A stretch of DNA of 64,000 bases. Source: Citrobacter sp. Marseille-Q6884 (GTDB lineage: Bacteria; Pseudomonadota; Gammaproteobacteria; Enterobacterales; Enterobacteriaceae). The notes below the pieces were generated by a model, which saw only the letters and a program-made list of their open reading frames with translations, did no database searches and had not been told where the DNA came from. Numbering within the stretch: position 1 is the first letter of the stretch; every line of letters begins with the position of its first letter. Positions 17,162-26,651 of this stretch are shown piece by piece. The stretch lies in NCBI RefSeq assembly GCF_945906775.1, contig NZ_CAMDRE010000001.1:1612001-1676000 (forward strand), in the 5' to 3' direction. The position numbers and the translations under genes were made by a program.

Positions 17162-20100
17162 GTTTATGGAAGAAGATAAGCCTCGGCGTACTGATTTTTA
17201 TTCTGCTGCTGTTAGGGACCGTCGCATTCCTGATTGGCACCACGTCGGGTCTGCATCTGCTGTTCAACGCGGCTAATCGCTGGGTGCCGGGGCTGGAAAT
17301 TGGCCAGGTCACCGGCGGTTGGCGGGATCTCTCGCTGAAAAATATCCGCTATGAGCAGCCTGGCGTGGCGGTCAATGCCGGTGAAGTGCATCTGGCCGTT
17401 GGCCTCAACTGCCTGTGGGACAGTAGCCTGTGCGTCAACGATCTGGCACTGAAAGATATCAACGTGGCGATCGACAGTAAAAAGATGCCGCCTTCTGCGC
17501 CGGTTGAGGAAGAAGAGAGCGGCCCGCTTAACCTTTCTACGCCTTACCCCATCACGCTTTCCCGCGTGGCGCTTAACAATATCAATATCAAAATCGATGA
17601 CACCACGGTTTCCATCCTGGACTTTACGTCCGGTCTGAACTGGCAGGAAAAAACGCTGACCCTGAAGCCAACGTCACTGCAGGGGCTGCTGATCGCACTG
17701 CCAAAAGTGGCCGATGTTGCGCAGGAAGAGGTGGTTGAACCGAAGATCCAGAATCCTCAGCCGGATGAAAAACCGCTGGGTGAAACGCTGAAAGATCTGT
17801 TCTCAAAACCTGTCCTGCCGGAAATGACCGATGTTCATTTGCCGCTGAATCTGAATATCGAAGAATTCCGTGGCGAGCAGTTGCGCGTGACCGGTGATAC
17901 GGATTTAACGGTGCATAGCATGCTGCTGAAGGTGAGCAGTATCGATGGCAACATGAAGCTCGATACGCTGGATATAGACTCCAGCCAGGGCGCCGTGAAG
18001 GCCAGCGGAACCGCGCAATTGACCAACAGTTGGCCGGTAGATATTACGCTGAACAGCACACTGAACATCGACCCGCTAAAAGGTGAGAAGGTTAAGCTGA
18101 AAGTCGGTGGCGCGCTGCGCGAGCAACTGGAAGTGGGCGTGAATCTTTCCGGTCCGGTAGATATGGATCTGCGGGCACAGACGCGCCTGGCCGAAGCCGG
18201 ATTGCCGCTGAATGTGGAAATCGTCAGTAAGCAGGTTTACTGGCCGTTTACGGGTGAAAAGCAGTTCCAGGCAGATGATATCAAGCTCAAACTGACCGGG
18301 AAGATGACGGACTATACGCTGTCGATGCGTACCGCCGTGAAAGGGCAGGACATTCCTCCGGCAACCATTACGCTGGACGCTAAAGGCAACGAACAGCAAA
18401 TCAATCTCGACAAACTCACCGTTGCCGCGCTGGAAGGGAAAACGGAGCTCAAAGCCTTACTCGACTGGCAGCAGGCGATTAGCTGGCGCGGTGAACTGAC
18501 GCTGGATGGCATTAACACCGCGAAAGCGATCCCGGACTGGCCGTCAAAACTGAACGGTCTGGTGAAAACCCGCGGAAGCCTGTACGGCGGCACCTGGCAG
18601 ATGGACATCCCGGAGCTGAAGCTGACCGGTAACGTCAAACAGAACAAGGTCAATGTAAACGGCTCGCTGAAGGGGAACAGCTACCTGCAGTGGACGATTC
18701 CCGGCTTGCATCTGGAACTGGGGCGCAACAGCGCAGAAGTGAAAGGTGAATTGGGCGTGAAAGATCTCAATCTGGATGCGACGGTGGATGCGCCAAATCT
18801 GGATAACGCGCTGCCAGGGCTGGGGGGAACGGCGAAGGGGCTGGTCAAAGTTCGCGGTACGGTCGACGCGCCACAACTGCTGGCGGATATCACCGCCCGA
18901 GGCCTGCGCTGGCAGGAACTCTCCGTTGCTCAGGTGCGTGTTGAAGGCGATGTGAAATCCGCTGAGCAGATTGCCGGTAGCCTCAATGTGCGCGTAGAGC
19001 GCATTGTGCAACCTGACGTGAATATCAACCTGGTGACCCTGAATGCAAAAGGGAGCGAAAAGCAGCATGAGCTGCAGCTACGCATCCAGGGCGAACCGGT
19101 TTCCGGGCAACTGGATCTGGCAGGGAGCTTTGATCGTAAAGAAGAACGCTGGAAAGGGGCGTTGAGTAACACGCGTTTCCAGACGCCAGTAGGACCGTGG
19201 TCGCTGAATCGCCCGATTGCACTGGATTACCGCAATCAGGAACAGAAAATCAGTATTGGGCCGCACTGCTGGAATAACCCCAATGCAGAACTGTGTGTGC
19301 CGCAGACCATTGATGCGGGTGCGGAAGGTCGCGCGGTGGTGAATCTGAACCGCTTCGATCTGGCGATGCTGAAACCGCTTATGCCGGAGACCACCCAGGC
19401 CAGCGGTGTGTTCAGTGGTAAAGCCGACGTGAGTTGGGACACCACCAAAGAGGGACTGCCGCAGGGGCAAGTCACGTTGAGTGGGCGCAATGTGAAGGTG
19501 ACGCAAAGCGTTAACGATGCGCCGCTGCCGGTGGCCTTTGACACGCTGAACCTGACTGCGGATCTGCACAATAACCGCGCCGAGCTGGGCTGGCTGATTC
19601 GCCTGACCAATAACGGGCAGTTCGACGGGCAGGTTCAGGTTACCGACCCGCAAGGGCGACGTAACCTTGGCGGCAACGTTAATATCCGTAACTTCAATCT
19701 GGCGATGGTGAACCCTATCTTCTCGCGCGGCGAAAAAGCGGCGGGGATGATAAACGCAAACCTGCGTCTGGGCGGCGATGTGCAAAGCCCGCAGTTGCTG
19801 GGTCAGCTACAGCTGAGCGGTCTGGATATTGACGGCAACTTTATGCCGTTTGATATGCAGCCAAGCCAACTGGCCGTGAACTTCACGGGGACGCGTTCAA
19901 CGCTGGCAGGCGTCGTGCGTACGCAGCAGGGACAAATTAACCTGAGCGGTGATGCCGACTGGAGTCAGATTGATAACTGGCGCGCACGCGTCGCCGCCAA
20001 AGGCAGCCGGGTGCGAATCACCGTACCGCCGATGGTGCGTCTGGATGTCTCGCCGGATGTGGTCTTTGAAGCCACGCCAAGTTTATTCACGCTGGACGGC

Positions 20101-20934
20101 AGCGTAGATGTGCCGTGGGCGAGAATAGTTGTGCACGACCTGCCGGAAAGCGCGGTGGGGGTTTCCAGCGATATGGTGATGCTGAATAACAATCTGCAGC
20201 CAGAGAAGCCGCAGAGCGCCGGGATTCCCATCAACAGCAACCTGACTGTACATGTCGGAAATAACGTTCGTATCAACGCCTTTGGTTTGAAAGCACGCCT
20301 GACGGGTGACCTGAAAGTGGCGCAGGATAAGCAGGGGCTGGGGCTGAACGGGCAGATCAATATTCCAGAAGGGCGTTTCCATGCGTACGGTCAGGATTTG
20401 ATTGTGCGTAAGGGCGAGCTGCTGTTCTCCGGTCCGCCGGATCAGCCGTTGCTCAATATCGAGGCGATTCGTAACCCGGATGCCACGGAAGACGACGTCA
20501 TCGCTGGTGTGCGGGTGACAGGCTCTGCCGATGAACCGAAAGCCGAGATCTTCTCCGACCCGGCAATGTCGCAGCAAATGGCGCTTTCCTACCTGCTCCG
20601 TGGACAAGGTCTGGACAGTGAACAGAGCGACAGTGCGGCAATGACCTCAATGCTTATTGGTCTGGGGGTTGCACAAAGTGGTCAGGTTGTGGGTAAAATC
20701 GGGGAGACATTTGGCGTAAGCAATCTGGCACTGGACACACAAGGGGTGGGAGACTCATCTCAGGTGGTGGTCAGTGGATATGTACTGCCAGGTCTGCAGG
20801 TGAAATATGGTGTGGGGATATTTGACTCTTTAGCGACACTCACGCTACGTTATCGTCTGATGCCTAAGCTATATCTGGAAGCCGTGTCTGGTGTTGATCA
20901 GGCACTTGATTTGCTCTATCAGTTCGAGTTTTAG
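17158..20934 (+). CDS. tamB: TamB (YtfN), AsmA-like inter-membrane bridge protein
   Basis: 1258 residues (E. coli 1259). One N-terminal membrane helix (about 7-28), then a very long beta-rich repeat region spanning the periplasm, and a C-terminal DUF490/TamB domain (about 930-1258) ending LLYQFEF. It contacts the TamA POTRA domains; AsmA-like bridge proteins are implicated in phospholipid transport to the outer membrane. Start overlaps the tamA stop and ytfP begins two bases after its stop, so the three form one operon. Sparse cysteines (pairs near 85/92 and 700/709) match E. coli spacing. Confidence 0.97.
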   Translation: MSLWKKISLGVLIFILLLLGTVAFLIGTTSGLHLLFNAANRWVPGLEIGQVTGGWRDLSLKNIRYEQPGVAVNAGEVHLAVGLNCLWDSSLCVNDLALKDINVAIDSKKMPPSAPVEEEESGPLNLSTPYPITLSRVALNNINIKIDDTTVSILDFTSGLNWQEKTLTLKPTSLQGLLIALPKVADVAQEEVVEPKIQNPQPDEKPLGETLKDLFSKPVLPEMTDVHLPLNLNIEEFRGEQLRVTGDTDLTVHSMLLKVSSIDGNMKLDTLDIDSSQGAVKASGTAQLTNSWPVDITLNSTLNIDPLKGEKVKLKVGGALREQLEVGVNLSGPVDMDLRAQTRLAEAGLPLNVEIVSKQVYWPFTGEKQFQADDIKLKLTGKMTDYTLSMRTAVKGQDIPPATITLDAKGNEQQINLDKLTVAALEGKTELKALLDWQQAISWRGELTLDGINTAKAIPDWPSKLNGLVKTRGSLYGGTWQMDIPELKLTGNVKQNKVNVNGSLKGNSYLQWTIPGLHLELGRNSAEVKGELGVKDLNLDATVDAPNLDNALPGLGGTAKGLVKVRGTVDAPQLLADITARGLRWQELSVAQVRVEGDVKSAEQIAGSLNVRVERIVQPDVNINLVTLNAKGSEKQHELQLRIQGEPVSGQLDLAGSFDRKEERWKGALSNTRFQTPVGPWSLNRPIALDYRNQEQKISIGPHCWNNPNAELCVPQTIDAGAEGRAVVNLNRFDLAMLKPLMPETTQASGVFSGKADVSWDTTKEGLPQGQVTLSGRNVKVTQSVNDAPLPVAFDTLNLTADLHNNRAELGWLIRLTNNGQFDGQVQVTDPQGRRNLGGNVNIRNFNLAMVNPIFSRGEKAAGMINANLRLGGDVQSPQLLGQLQLSGLDIDGNFMPFDMQPSQLAVNFTGTRSTLAGVVRTQQGQINLSGDADWSQIDNWRARVAAKGSRVRITVPPMVRLDVSPDVVFEATPSLFTLDGSVDVPWARIVVHDLPESAVGVSSDMVMLNNNLQPEKPQSAGIPINSNLTVHVGNNVRINAFGLKARLTGDLKVAQDKQGLGLNGQINIPEGRFHAYGQDLIVRKGELLFSGPPDQPLLNIEAIRNPDATEDDVIAGVRVTGSADEPKAEIFSDPAMSQQMALSYLLRGQGLDSEQSDSAAMTSMLIGLGVAQSGQVVGKIGETFGVSNLALDTQGVGDSSQVVVSGYVLPGLQVKYGVGIFDSLATLTLRYRLMPKLYLEAVSGVDQALDLLYQFEF

Positions 20935-20936
20935 CA

Positions 20937-21281
20937 ATGCGAATATTTGTCTACGGTAGTTTACGACGCAAACAGGGCAACAGCCACTGGATGACCAACG
21001 CCCAGTTGCTGGGTGATTTCAATATCGAGAACTACCAGTTGTATAGCCTGGGCCACTATCCAGGCGCGGTTCCGGGAAATGGAACGGTACACGGGGAAGT
21101 TTATCGTATTGATAACGCCACGCTGGCAGAGCTGGACGCTCTGCGTACGCGCGGCGGAGAATATGCACGCCAGTTAATTCAGACGCCGTATGGAAGTGCA
21201 TGGATGTATGTGTACCAACGTCCGGTCGATGGGTTAACGCTGATTGAAAGCGGTAACTGGTTAGACAGAGACCAGTACTGA
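20937..21281 (+). CDS. ytfP: YtfP, gamma-glutamylcyclotransferase-like (BtrG/AIG2 fold) protein
   Basis: 114 residues (E. coli 113). Starts MRIFVYGSLRRKQGNS, the YGSLR motif lining the active pocket of the gamma-glutamylcyclotransferase family, and has VHGEVYRIDNATLAELDALR with the general-base-region acidic residues. Its substrate is not known. Third gene of tamA-tamB-ytfP with a two-base gap, so coupled to envelope-assembly genes although a direct link is unproven. Confidence 0.93.
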   Translation: MRIFVYGSLRRKQGNSHWMTNAQLLGDFNIENYQLYSLGHYPGAVPGNGTVHGEVYRIDNATLAELDALRTRGGEYARQLIQTPYGSAWMYVYQRPVDGLTLIESGNWLDRDQY

Positions 21282-21302
21282 TATATCGCCTACGAAAATA
21301 AA

Positions 21303-21330
21303 CACGCCACCTTCGGGTGGCGTTGTTTTA
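21303..21330 (+). terminator. Terminator of tamA-tamB-ytfP
   Basis: CGCCACC-TTCG-GGTGGCG with a stable TTCG tetraloop followed by TTGTTTTATCC. Lies between ytfP and the convergent receptor gene, and may work in both directions. Confidence 0.85.
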
Positions 21331-21338
21331 TCCGGGAT

Positions 21339-23348
21339 TTAAAACTCCACGCGCGCGCCGAGATTATAGCGACGCCCTTCCACCTGAGCGGATTCATTCC
21401 ACGCGGTCGTCAGTTTCGGGTCTTCATCCAGCAGGTTATAGATACCCGCCATCAGCTGTGTATGTTTATTGAGCTTATAACGCACACCGACATCCACCAT
21501 CGTGTAGTCATCATATTTATAGTTATTGCCACTGTTGCGGTTACTGCTGCGATAGTTCAGCGTACTCCACACATCAAGGCTTTGTGTTGCTGCCCAGTTC
21601 AGCGACAGGTTGGCCATATGGCGCGGATAATCGTTCAGCGCGTAACCTTTGTTGACACCGCTTTTTTGCTCGCTGTGGTTCCAGGTATAGTTCGCGTTGG
21701 CTTTAATGTCGGCGCTAATCTGCCAGTCGGCATTGAGCTCAACACCGTACACATCCGCTTCGCTGACGTTGAAGTATTTACTCACAGAGTCGGCGTTGTA
21801 ACCGTTGACCGAGCACTGATGAGTCGCTGTGGTTTCACAAATGGTTTGTTCAGCAATTTTATCTTTGAACTGGGTGTAAAAGACGGTGCTATCCAGTGAA
21901 AGTACGTCGCCCGTCCAGTAGAGACCCAGTTCGGAGTTCACGCTTTTCTCCGGTTTCAGGTCGTCATTGCCCACCGTCAGGAAGGGATAGGGCACGGTGG
22001 AGCCGTATGGGGTGACGAAGTCGCTGGATGTGGCGCGTAGTTCCGGTTTTTTATACCCGGCAGAAACGCCGCCTTTCAGCGCCCAGGCATCGCTGAATGC
22101 CCAGTTGCCATACATTTTGGGCGTAATATGCGTACCAAAGTTATCATCCTGATCCATACGCGCTGAGGTGGTCAGGATGAAGTCGTCAATGCTCCAGCCA
22201 TCTTCAACAAACAGCGCCCAACCGTTACGGCTGATTTTGGTCACCGGATCTGAACCCGGCAGCGTTTTGTTGGCTACATCAAAGCGGTCGTTTAATTCTT
22301 CGCGCGTAAAATTGGCGCCGACGGTCAGCTTATGGTTGTCGAGAGTGAACGTGGTCTGCGAGTTAGCGACGTAGTTTTCCATCTGCACATACTGCGGCGC
22401 CTGTCCGTCATAAACGTATTTCGAACGGCCTTTTTCATAGTTGATGTAGTTGGTTGTGGCGATGGTATCGTCCGCATACCAGCCGGTGTGCGTCAGGGTG
22501 GCCGCGTTACGGTCAAACAGCCATGACCACGGCGCACCGCGTTTTTGGGTCCGGTTTTTCTCTTGCTCACCGGTAACCACGTTGAGATCGAAAAGGTTAT
22601 TTTCGCTGGCGGCCAAACCGAGCGTCATATCGACGGACTTACGGTTGTGTTTACCAAAGTAATTATTGCGATCGTCATCGCGTCGGTCGAGCCAGTCTGC
22701 TGCAACGCTCAGCCCCAGAACATCAGGAATAAGCGGTCCCATGGTGAACAGATTCATCTGGCTGGTATTACCTAAATACTCATGTTCTTGCAGCCAGGTA
22801 TTGGCGGCGATAGCCCCCGTCCAGTCCTTGTTACCATAGGGTTTTTTGGTGATGACGTTCACCACGCCGCCAATGGCGTCTGAGCCATACAGCGATGACA
22901 TCGGCCCGCGAATCACTTCGATACGTTCAATGGCCTCCATCGGTGGTAAGAAGTTGGCTTCGGTACCAATGTCATGCCCATACGGACGAGATTCGCCGGT
23001 ATTTTGTTTGACGCTGTTGACCATGAAGGCGGTGTAAGACGGGTCCATCCCACGGATCATGATGCTGCCCGCGTTCATGCCGCTGCTGTTGGAAACCGAC
23101 ACGCCGGGAATATTTTTAATGGCTTCACCGACGTTACGATCCGGCTGAATATCCAGGGTGTTACGGTCGATAACGGAAATAGTGGCCGGTGCTTCGCGTT
23201 TTTGCTGCGAGAAACCGGATGCCGTGATCACCATTTCATCTTCACTGTTGCGAGAGGTTTCTGTTAATTCTTCGGCCTGGGAGGGAAAAATAACACCGCC
23301 TGAGAATGCGACGATCCCTGTCAGCGTAATAAGTTGACGCGTTTTCAT
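21339..23348 (-). CDS. TonB-dependent outer-membrane receptor, CirA/FepA-like
   Basis: About 669 residues from ATG 23348, with AGGTG upstream; a GTG at 23360 adds four residues. Signal peptide of about 25 residues (ending SQA-EEL), TonB-box-like segment EDEMVITASG, plug domain (about 50-160, including IPGVSVSNSSGMNAGSIMIRG) and a 22-strand barrel ending in the aromatic NLGARVEF. The class imports iron-siderophore complexes, catecholates for close relatives. It follows a YncE-like gene on the same strand after a 72-bp gap (24503 to 21339), with a Fur-like site before the pair. In E. coli yncD (receptor) and yncE are likewise neighbours, though divergent. Ligand not predictable. Confidence 0.88.
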   Translation of the reverse strand: MKTRQLITLTGIVAFSGGVIFPSQAEELTETSRNSEDEMVITASGFSQQKREAPATISVIDRNTLDIQPDRNVGEAIKNIPGVSVSNSSGMNAGSIMIRGMDPSYTAFMVNSVKQNTGESRPYGHDIGTEANFLPPMEAIERIEVIRGPMSSLYGSDAIGGVVNVITKKPYGNKDWTGAIAANTWLQEHEYLGNTSQMNLFTMGPLIPDVLGLSVAADWLDRRDDDRNNYFGKHNRKSVDMTLGLAASENNLFDLNVVTGEQEKNRTQKRGAPWSWLFDRNAATLTHTGWYADDTIATTNYINYEKGRSKYVYDGQAPQYVQMENYVANSQTTFTLDNHKLTVGANFTREELNDRFDVANKTLPGSDPVTKISRNGWALFVEDGWSIDDFILTTSARMDQDDNFGTHITPKMYGNWAFSDAWALKGGVSAGYKKPELRATSSDFVTPYGSTVPYPFLTVGNDDLKPEKSVNSELGLYWTGDVLSLDSTVFYTQFKDKIAEQTICETTATHQCSVNGYNADSVSKYFNVSEADVYGVELNADWQISADIKANANYTWNHSEQKSGVNKGYALNDYPRHMANLSLNWAATQSLDVWSTLNYRSSNRNSGNNYKYDDYTMVDVGVRYKLNKHTQLMAGIYNLLDEDPKLTTAWNESAQVEGRRYNLGARVEF

Positions 23349-23432
23349 AATATAAGACACCTGAAGAGTAAAAAAATAACAGCGCCACCCTGCAGCTAAA
23401 ATAACCGCAAGGTGGAAGAATCTTTTTATTTA

Positions 23433-24503
23433 TTAGTATTGAGACAGATCGATTTTCAGCACGTAGTCCGGTTTGACGCCAATCATCTTCTCCGGCTGTT
23501 TTATACTGACATACAAGGTATTCGCATCTGCTGAGAGTGCGAGGCTGTTCGGCAGAGCGTGGGTTTCGATGCTCTGTTTCACCTGATAGGTCTTGCTGTC
23601 CACAATGCTGATCCGTTTGGCATTGCGGTGAGTGATATAAACTTCCTGTCGTTTTTCGTTATAGATCACTGCCAGTGAATTGATGACCTTAATTGGCGCA
23701 ATAACCTTACCGGTATTAATATCAACAACCAGTACGTCTGCTAAATCAGGATCGGTCAGAAACGCGCGATTATTTTTGCTATCCAGAGCAATATTCAGGA
23801 AGAAATGTTTTTTGGTTGGCTCAACGGAAAAACGGCTAATAATCTTATGGTGAGTCGTATCCAGCGTAATAAGCTCATTTCTGCCATTCACAACATACAA
23901 ACGCCCCTTTTCTGCATCAAGGGCCATTCCGGTGGGGTATTCTCCCATGTTTTCAAGGGTGGCGATTTTCTCACGCTTTTGCGTATCCACCACCCAGACA
24001 ATCCCTTTCTCCGCGACACCGGAAACATACAGGCGATGATGCTGCTTATCGAGCACCATTTCCCGCGTGTGGACGATGTCCGCCGGTTTTGTGGCTTCGC
24101 TTAACTGCAGTATCGCCAGCTCTTTACCGCTGCGCGTATCAATGAGCGTGACAGAACCTTCCAGCGTATTGCCGATATACAGAACGTGGTTTTCTGCATC
24201 CAGCGCAGTCGCAAAAGCGCGGCGGCTGGTGTCGATAACTTCCGTCGTGGTGAGCTTTTCCAGATCGAGTTTGTAGACAAGCCCGCGGGTTTTGTCTTTA
24301 TCAAACGACGGGGCAGAGGCGGCAAAAAGCGCATTTTGTTGGTGATCTACCGCCAGTTCATACACGCCGTTACCGACGTCGCGGGTCAGAAAATCGGTCT
24401 CGGGCAACGTGCCTGCGTTGCTGGTCAGGGAGGCAAATAACAGCGCTGTGGCAAATGCCGCGCGGGAATAGCGTTTCAGGGACATCACATTGTGGAGGTT
24501 CAT
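23433..24503 (-). CDS. YncE-like secreted seven-bladed beta-propeller protein
   Basis: 356 residues with a signal peptide (about 30 residues, ending SNA-GTLP) and repeated YVTN-type blades such as RLYVVNGRNELITLDT, RAFLTDPDLADVLVVD and NTLYVSIKQ. It aligns over its length with E. coli YncE, an iron-regulated periplasmic propeller that can bind DNA in vitro and whose role is unclear. The start at 24503 is the longest; Met7 is an alternative, and neither has a strong ribosome site. Promoter-proximal gene of a two-gene operon with the TonB receptor, suggesting a periplasmic helper of metal-chelate uptake. Confidence 0.83.
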   Translation of the reverse strand: MNLHNVMSLKRYSRAAFATALLFASLTSNAGTLPETDFLTRDVGNGVYELAVDHQQNALFAASAPSFDKDKTRGLVYKLDLEKLTTTEVIDTSRRAFATALDAENHVLYIGNTLEGSVTLIDTRSGKELAILQLSEATKPADIVHTREMVLDKQHHRLYVSGVAEKGIVWVVDTQKREKIATLENMGEYPTGMALDAEKGRLYVVNGRNELITLDTTHHKIISRFSVEPTKKHFFLNIALDSKNNRAFLTDPDLADVLVVDINTGKVIAPIKVINSLAVIYNEKRQEVYITHRNAKRISIVDSKTYQVKQSIETHALPNSLALSADANTLYVSIKQPEKMIGVKPDYVLKIDLSQY

Positions 24504-24534
24504 TGACTTTTATTCACATTTATTTACGTGTTGC

Positions 24535-24561
24535 GAATGATAATGAGATCTAATCTCATTC
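24535..24561 (-). promoter_or_regulatory. Fur-box-like dyad upstream of the yncE-like/receptor operon
   Basis: GAATGATAATGAGATC continuing to TAATCTCATTC, part of a larger dyad TGCGAATGA...TCATTCGCA (24532-24564). The TGATAAT core and partner ATCTCA resemble the Fur consensus GATAATGATAATCATTATC. It sits 32-58 bp upstream of the first gene, where Fur would block the promoter in iron-replete cells. Confidence 0.65.
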
Positions 24562-24677
24562 GCAAATAAGATAAGCGAAATGTGACTACCCAATCTGGTA
24601 GGTTAAAAAGACAACAGTTGAACCAGGGAAAAGCGGGAGGAAAAGAGAGAGGAAAAGAGAGTAGAGCGGAAGCCGAT

Positions 24678-24721
24678 GTTAAAAACCCCTACTAACCAGA
24701 TGCTGGCGTTCGGGGTTTTAC
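24678..24721 (-). terminator. ppa terminator
   Basis: On the minus strand GTAAAACCCC pairs with GGGGTTTTTAAC across a loop of about 25 bases that starts 15 bases after the ppa stop. The second arm ends in a T-run. Confidence 0.65.
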
Positions 24722-24735
24722 GCGAGAGTGCGAAC

Positions 24736-25266
24736 TTATTTCTTCGCCGCGCGCTCGAAGGAAGCAACGATTTCAGCTTTAGCCGCTTCTGCGTTTTCCC
24801 AACCGTCAACTTTCACCCATTTGCCCGCTTCGAGGTCTTTGTAATGCTCGAAGAAGTGAGTGATCTGCGCTTTCAGCAGTTCTGGCAGGTCGTTCACATC
24901 TTTGATGTGATCGTATTCTTTGCTCAGTTTGGTGTGCGGAACAGCAACCAGTTTCGCATCTTCACCGGATTCGTCGGTCATTTTCAGCACGCCAACCGGA
25001 CGGCAGCGGATCACTGAACCCGGCTGCAGCGGGTACGGCGTCGGGACCAGAACGTCTACCGGATCACCATCCAGAGACAGGGTGTGGTTGATGTAACCGT
25101 AGTTGCACGGATAGAACATCGCAGTGGACATGAAGCGGTCAACGAACAGGGCGCCGCTCTCTTTGTCAACTTCGTATTTGATCGGATCTGCGTTCGCAGG
25201 GATCTCGATTACAACGTAGATATCTTCCGGCAGATCTTTACCGGCAGGGACGTTGAGTAAGCTCAT
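24736..25266 (-). CDS. ppa: Inorganic pyrophosphatase Ppa
   Basis: 176 residues from ATG 25266 (E. coli 176), first residues MSLLNVPAGKDLPEDIY. Family I soluble pyrophosphatase with the signature DGDPVDVLV (residues about 66-74, three metal-binding aspartates) and EYDHIKDVNDLP. It hydrolyses cytoplasmic pyrophosphate and is essential in E. coli. GGAAAC lies upstream of the start; the in-frame extension to 25419 is non-homologous. Divergent from ytfQ. Confidence 0.97.
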   Translation of the reverse strand: MSLLNVPAGKDLPEDIYVVIEIPANADPIKYEVDKESGALFVDRFMSTAMFYPCNYGYINHTLSLDGDPVDVLVPTPYPLQPGSVIRCRPVGVLKMTDESGEDAKLVAVPHTKLSKEYDHIKDVNDLPELLKAQITHFFEHYKDLEAGKWVKVDGWENAEAAKAEIVASFERAAKK

Positions 25267-25576
25267 GTCTGTTTCCTTTAAATAAGCTATGGCAAACAAG
25301 TGGCGGGTATTATAGCCAACTCGCGCTGAATGTCTCCGCTTGTTTTCGATTTTCATTCCACACATTTCCCCCTTTTTATCTCCCTTTCGTGACAGAAAAA
25401 TCCATATCTTCAGCTGCATTTTTCATAGGGAGATGGAAGCGATTACAAAGTTGTGATTAACGTTTTATTTACTTTTTTGAAGTGTGATGTAACGCAATTC
25501 GTTACATACCCAATTGTCTATAGTTTTTTCGCGACGGTTTATTAATCAACAATAATCACCCTACGAGGATGCACTT
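25267..25576. promoter_or_regulatory. Divergent regulatory region ppa/ytfQ
   Basis: 310-bp AT-rich gap holding promoters for both genes. The only distinct site seen is a GalR/GalS-type operator at 25434-25447. TTGTGATTAACG (25451-25462) and AGTGTGATGTAACGCAAT (near 25481) are weak CRP-like candidates in front of ytfQ. Confidence 0.5.
25434..25447 (+). promoter_or_regulatory. GalR/GalS-type operator upstream of ytfQ
   Basis: TGGAAGCGATTACA matches the GalR/GalS dyad TGnAAnCGnTTnCA. It lies 130 bp upstream of ytfQ. The ytfQRT-yjfF operon of E. coli imports galactofuranose, so control by galactose repressors is coherent. Confidence 0.6.
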
Positions 25577-26533
25577 ATGTGGAAGCGCTTACTGTTAGTC
25601 ACAGCAGTTTCGGCAGCCATGTCGTCTATGGCGATGGCAGCCCCTTTAACCGTAGGATTTTCCCAGGTTGGCTCTGAATCCGGCTGGCGCGCAGCAGAAA
25701 CCAACGTGGCGAAAAGCGAGGCTGAGAAGCGGGGTATTACGCTGAAAATCGCTGACGGCCAGCAAAAACAGGAAAACCAGATTAAAGCAGTACGCTCATT
25801 CGTGGCTCAGGGCGTGGATGCGATTTTCATTGCGCCGGTTGTGGCAACGGGTTGGGAGCCGGTGTTGAAAGAAGCGAAAGATGCCGAAATTCCGGTCTTC
25901 TTGCTCGATCGTTCCATCGATGTAAAAGACAAATCTCTCTATATGACCACCGTCACCGCCGATAACGTTCTGGAAGGCAAGTTGATTGGCGACTGGCTGA
26001 TCAAAGAGGTGAACGGTAAGCCGTGTAACGTTGTTGAGCTGCAAGGCACGGTGGGTGCCAGCGTGGCCATTGATCGTAAGAAAGGCTTTGCCGAAGCCAT
26101 TAAGAGTGCGCCAAACATCAAAATCATCCGCTCTCAGTCCGGCGACTTTACCCGCAGTAAAGGGAAAGAAGTCATGGAGAGCTTTATTAAAGCGGAAAAC
26201 AACGGCAAGAACATCTGCATGGTTTACGCCCACAACGATGACATGGTGATCGGTGCGATTCAGGCGATTAAAGAAGCGGGCCTGAAACCGGGTAAAGATA
26301 TTCTGACCGGCTCCATCGACGGCGTACCGGATATCTACAAAGCAATGATTGACGGTGAAGCGAACGCCAGCGTTGAGCTGACGCCGAACATGGCGGGACC
26401 GGCTTTCGACGCGCTGGAGAAATTCAAGAAAGACGGCACGATGCCTGAGAAGCTGACCATCACCAAATCTATCCTCTACCTCCCTGATACCGCAAAAGAA
26501 GAGTTAGAGAAGAAGAAAAATATGGGTTACTAA
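25577..26533 (+). CDS. ytfQ: Galactofuranose ABC transporter periplasmic binding protein YtfQ
   Basis: 318 residues, same as E. coli. Signal peptide of about 21 residues (ending MAMA-APLT) followed by a type I periplasmic-binding fold (RbsB family) with FSQVGSESGWRAAE near the N-terminus and HNDDMVIGAIQAIKEAGLKPG in the second lobe. It captures galactofuranose and some galactopyranose in the periplasm. ACGAGGATGC precedes the start. First gene of ytfQ-ytfR-ytfT-yjfF; a REP cluster separates it from ytfR, as often seen where the binding protein must be made in excess. Confidence 0.96.
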   Translation: MWKRLLLVTAVSAAMSSMAMAAPLTVGFSQVGSESGWRAAETNVAKSEAEKRGITLKIADGQQKQENQIKAVRSFVAQGVDAIFIAPVVATGWEPVLKEAKDAEIPVFLLDRSIDVKDKSLYMTTVTADNVLEGKLIGDWLIKEVNGKPCNVVELQGTVGASVAIDRKKGFAEAIKSAPNIKIIRSQSGDFTRSKGKEVMESFIKAENNGKNICMVYAHNDDMVIGAIQAIKEAGLKPGKDILTGSIDGVPDIYKAMIDGEANASVELTPNMAGPAFDALEKFKKDGTMPEKLTITKSILYLPDTAKEELEKKKNMGY

Positions 26534-26555
26534 GTCGCCAGGTGAGGAACCATGC

Positions 26556-26640
26556 CGGATGGCTGTGCGCTTATCCGGCCTACAGGTGAGCGTATCGTAG
26601 GCCGGACTGGACGCGAGCGTCGCCATCCGGCAGTTTGACG
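26556..26640. repeat. REP/BIME cluster between ytfQ and ytfR
   Basis: TGCCGGATGGC, CTTATCCGGCCTACAGG, CGTAGGCCGGAC and CGCCATCCGGCAG form alternating inverted REP units inside the operon. Such elements protect upstream mRNA from 3' decay and lower expression of downstream genes. Confidence 0.88.
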
Positions 26641-26651
26641 CAGGAGGAACC

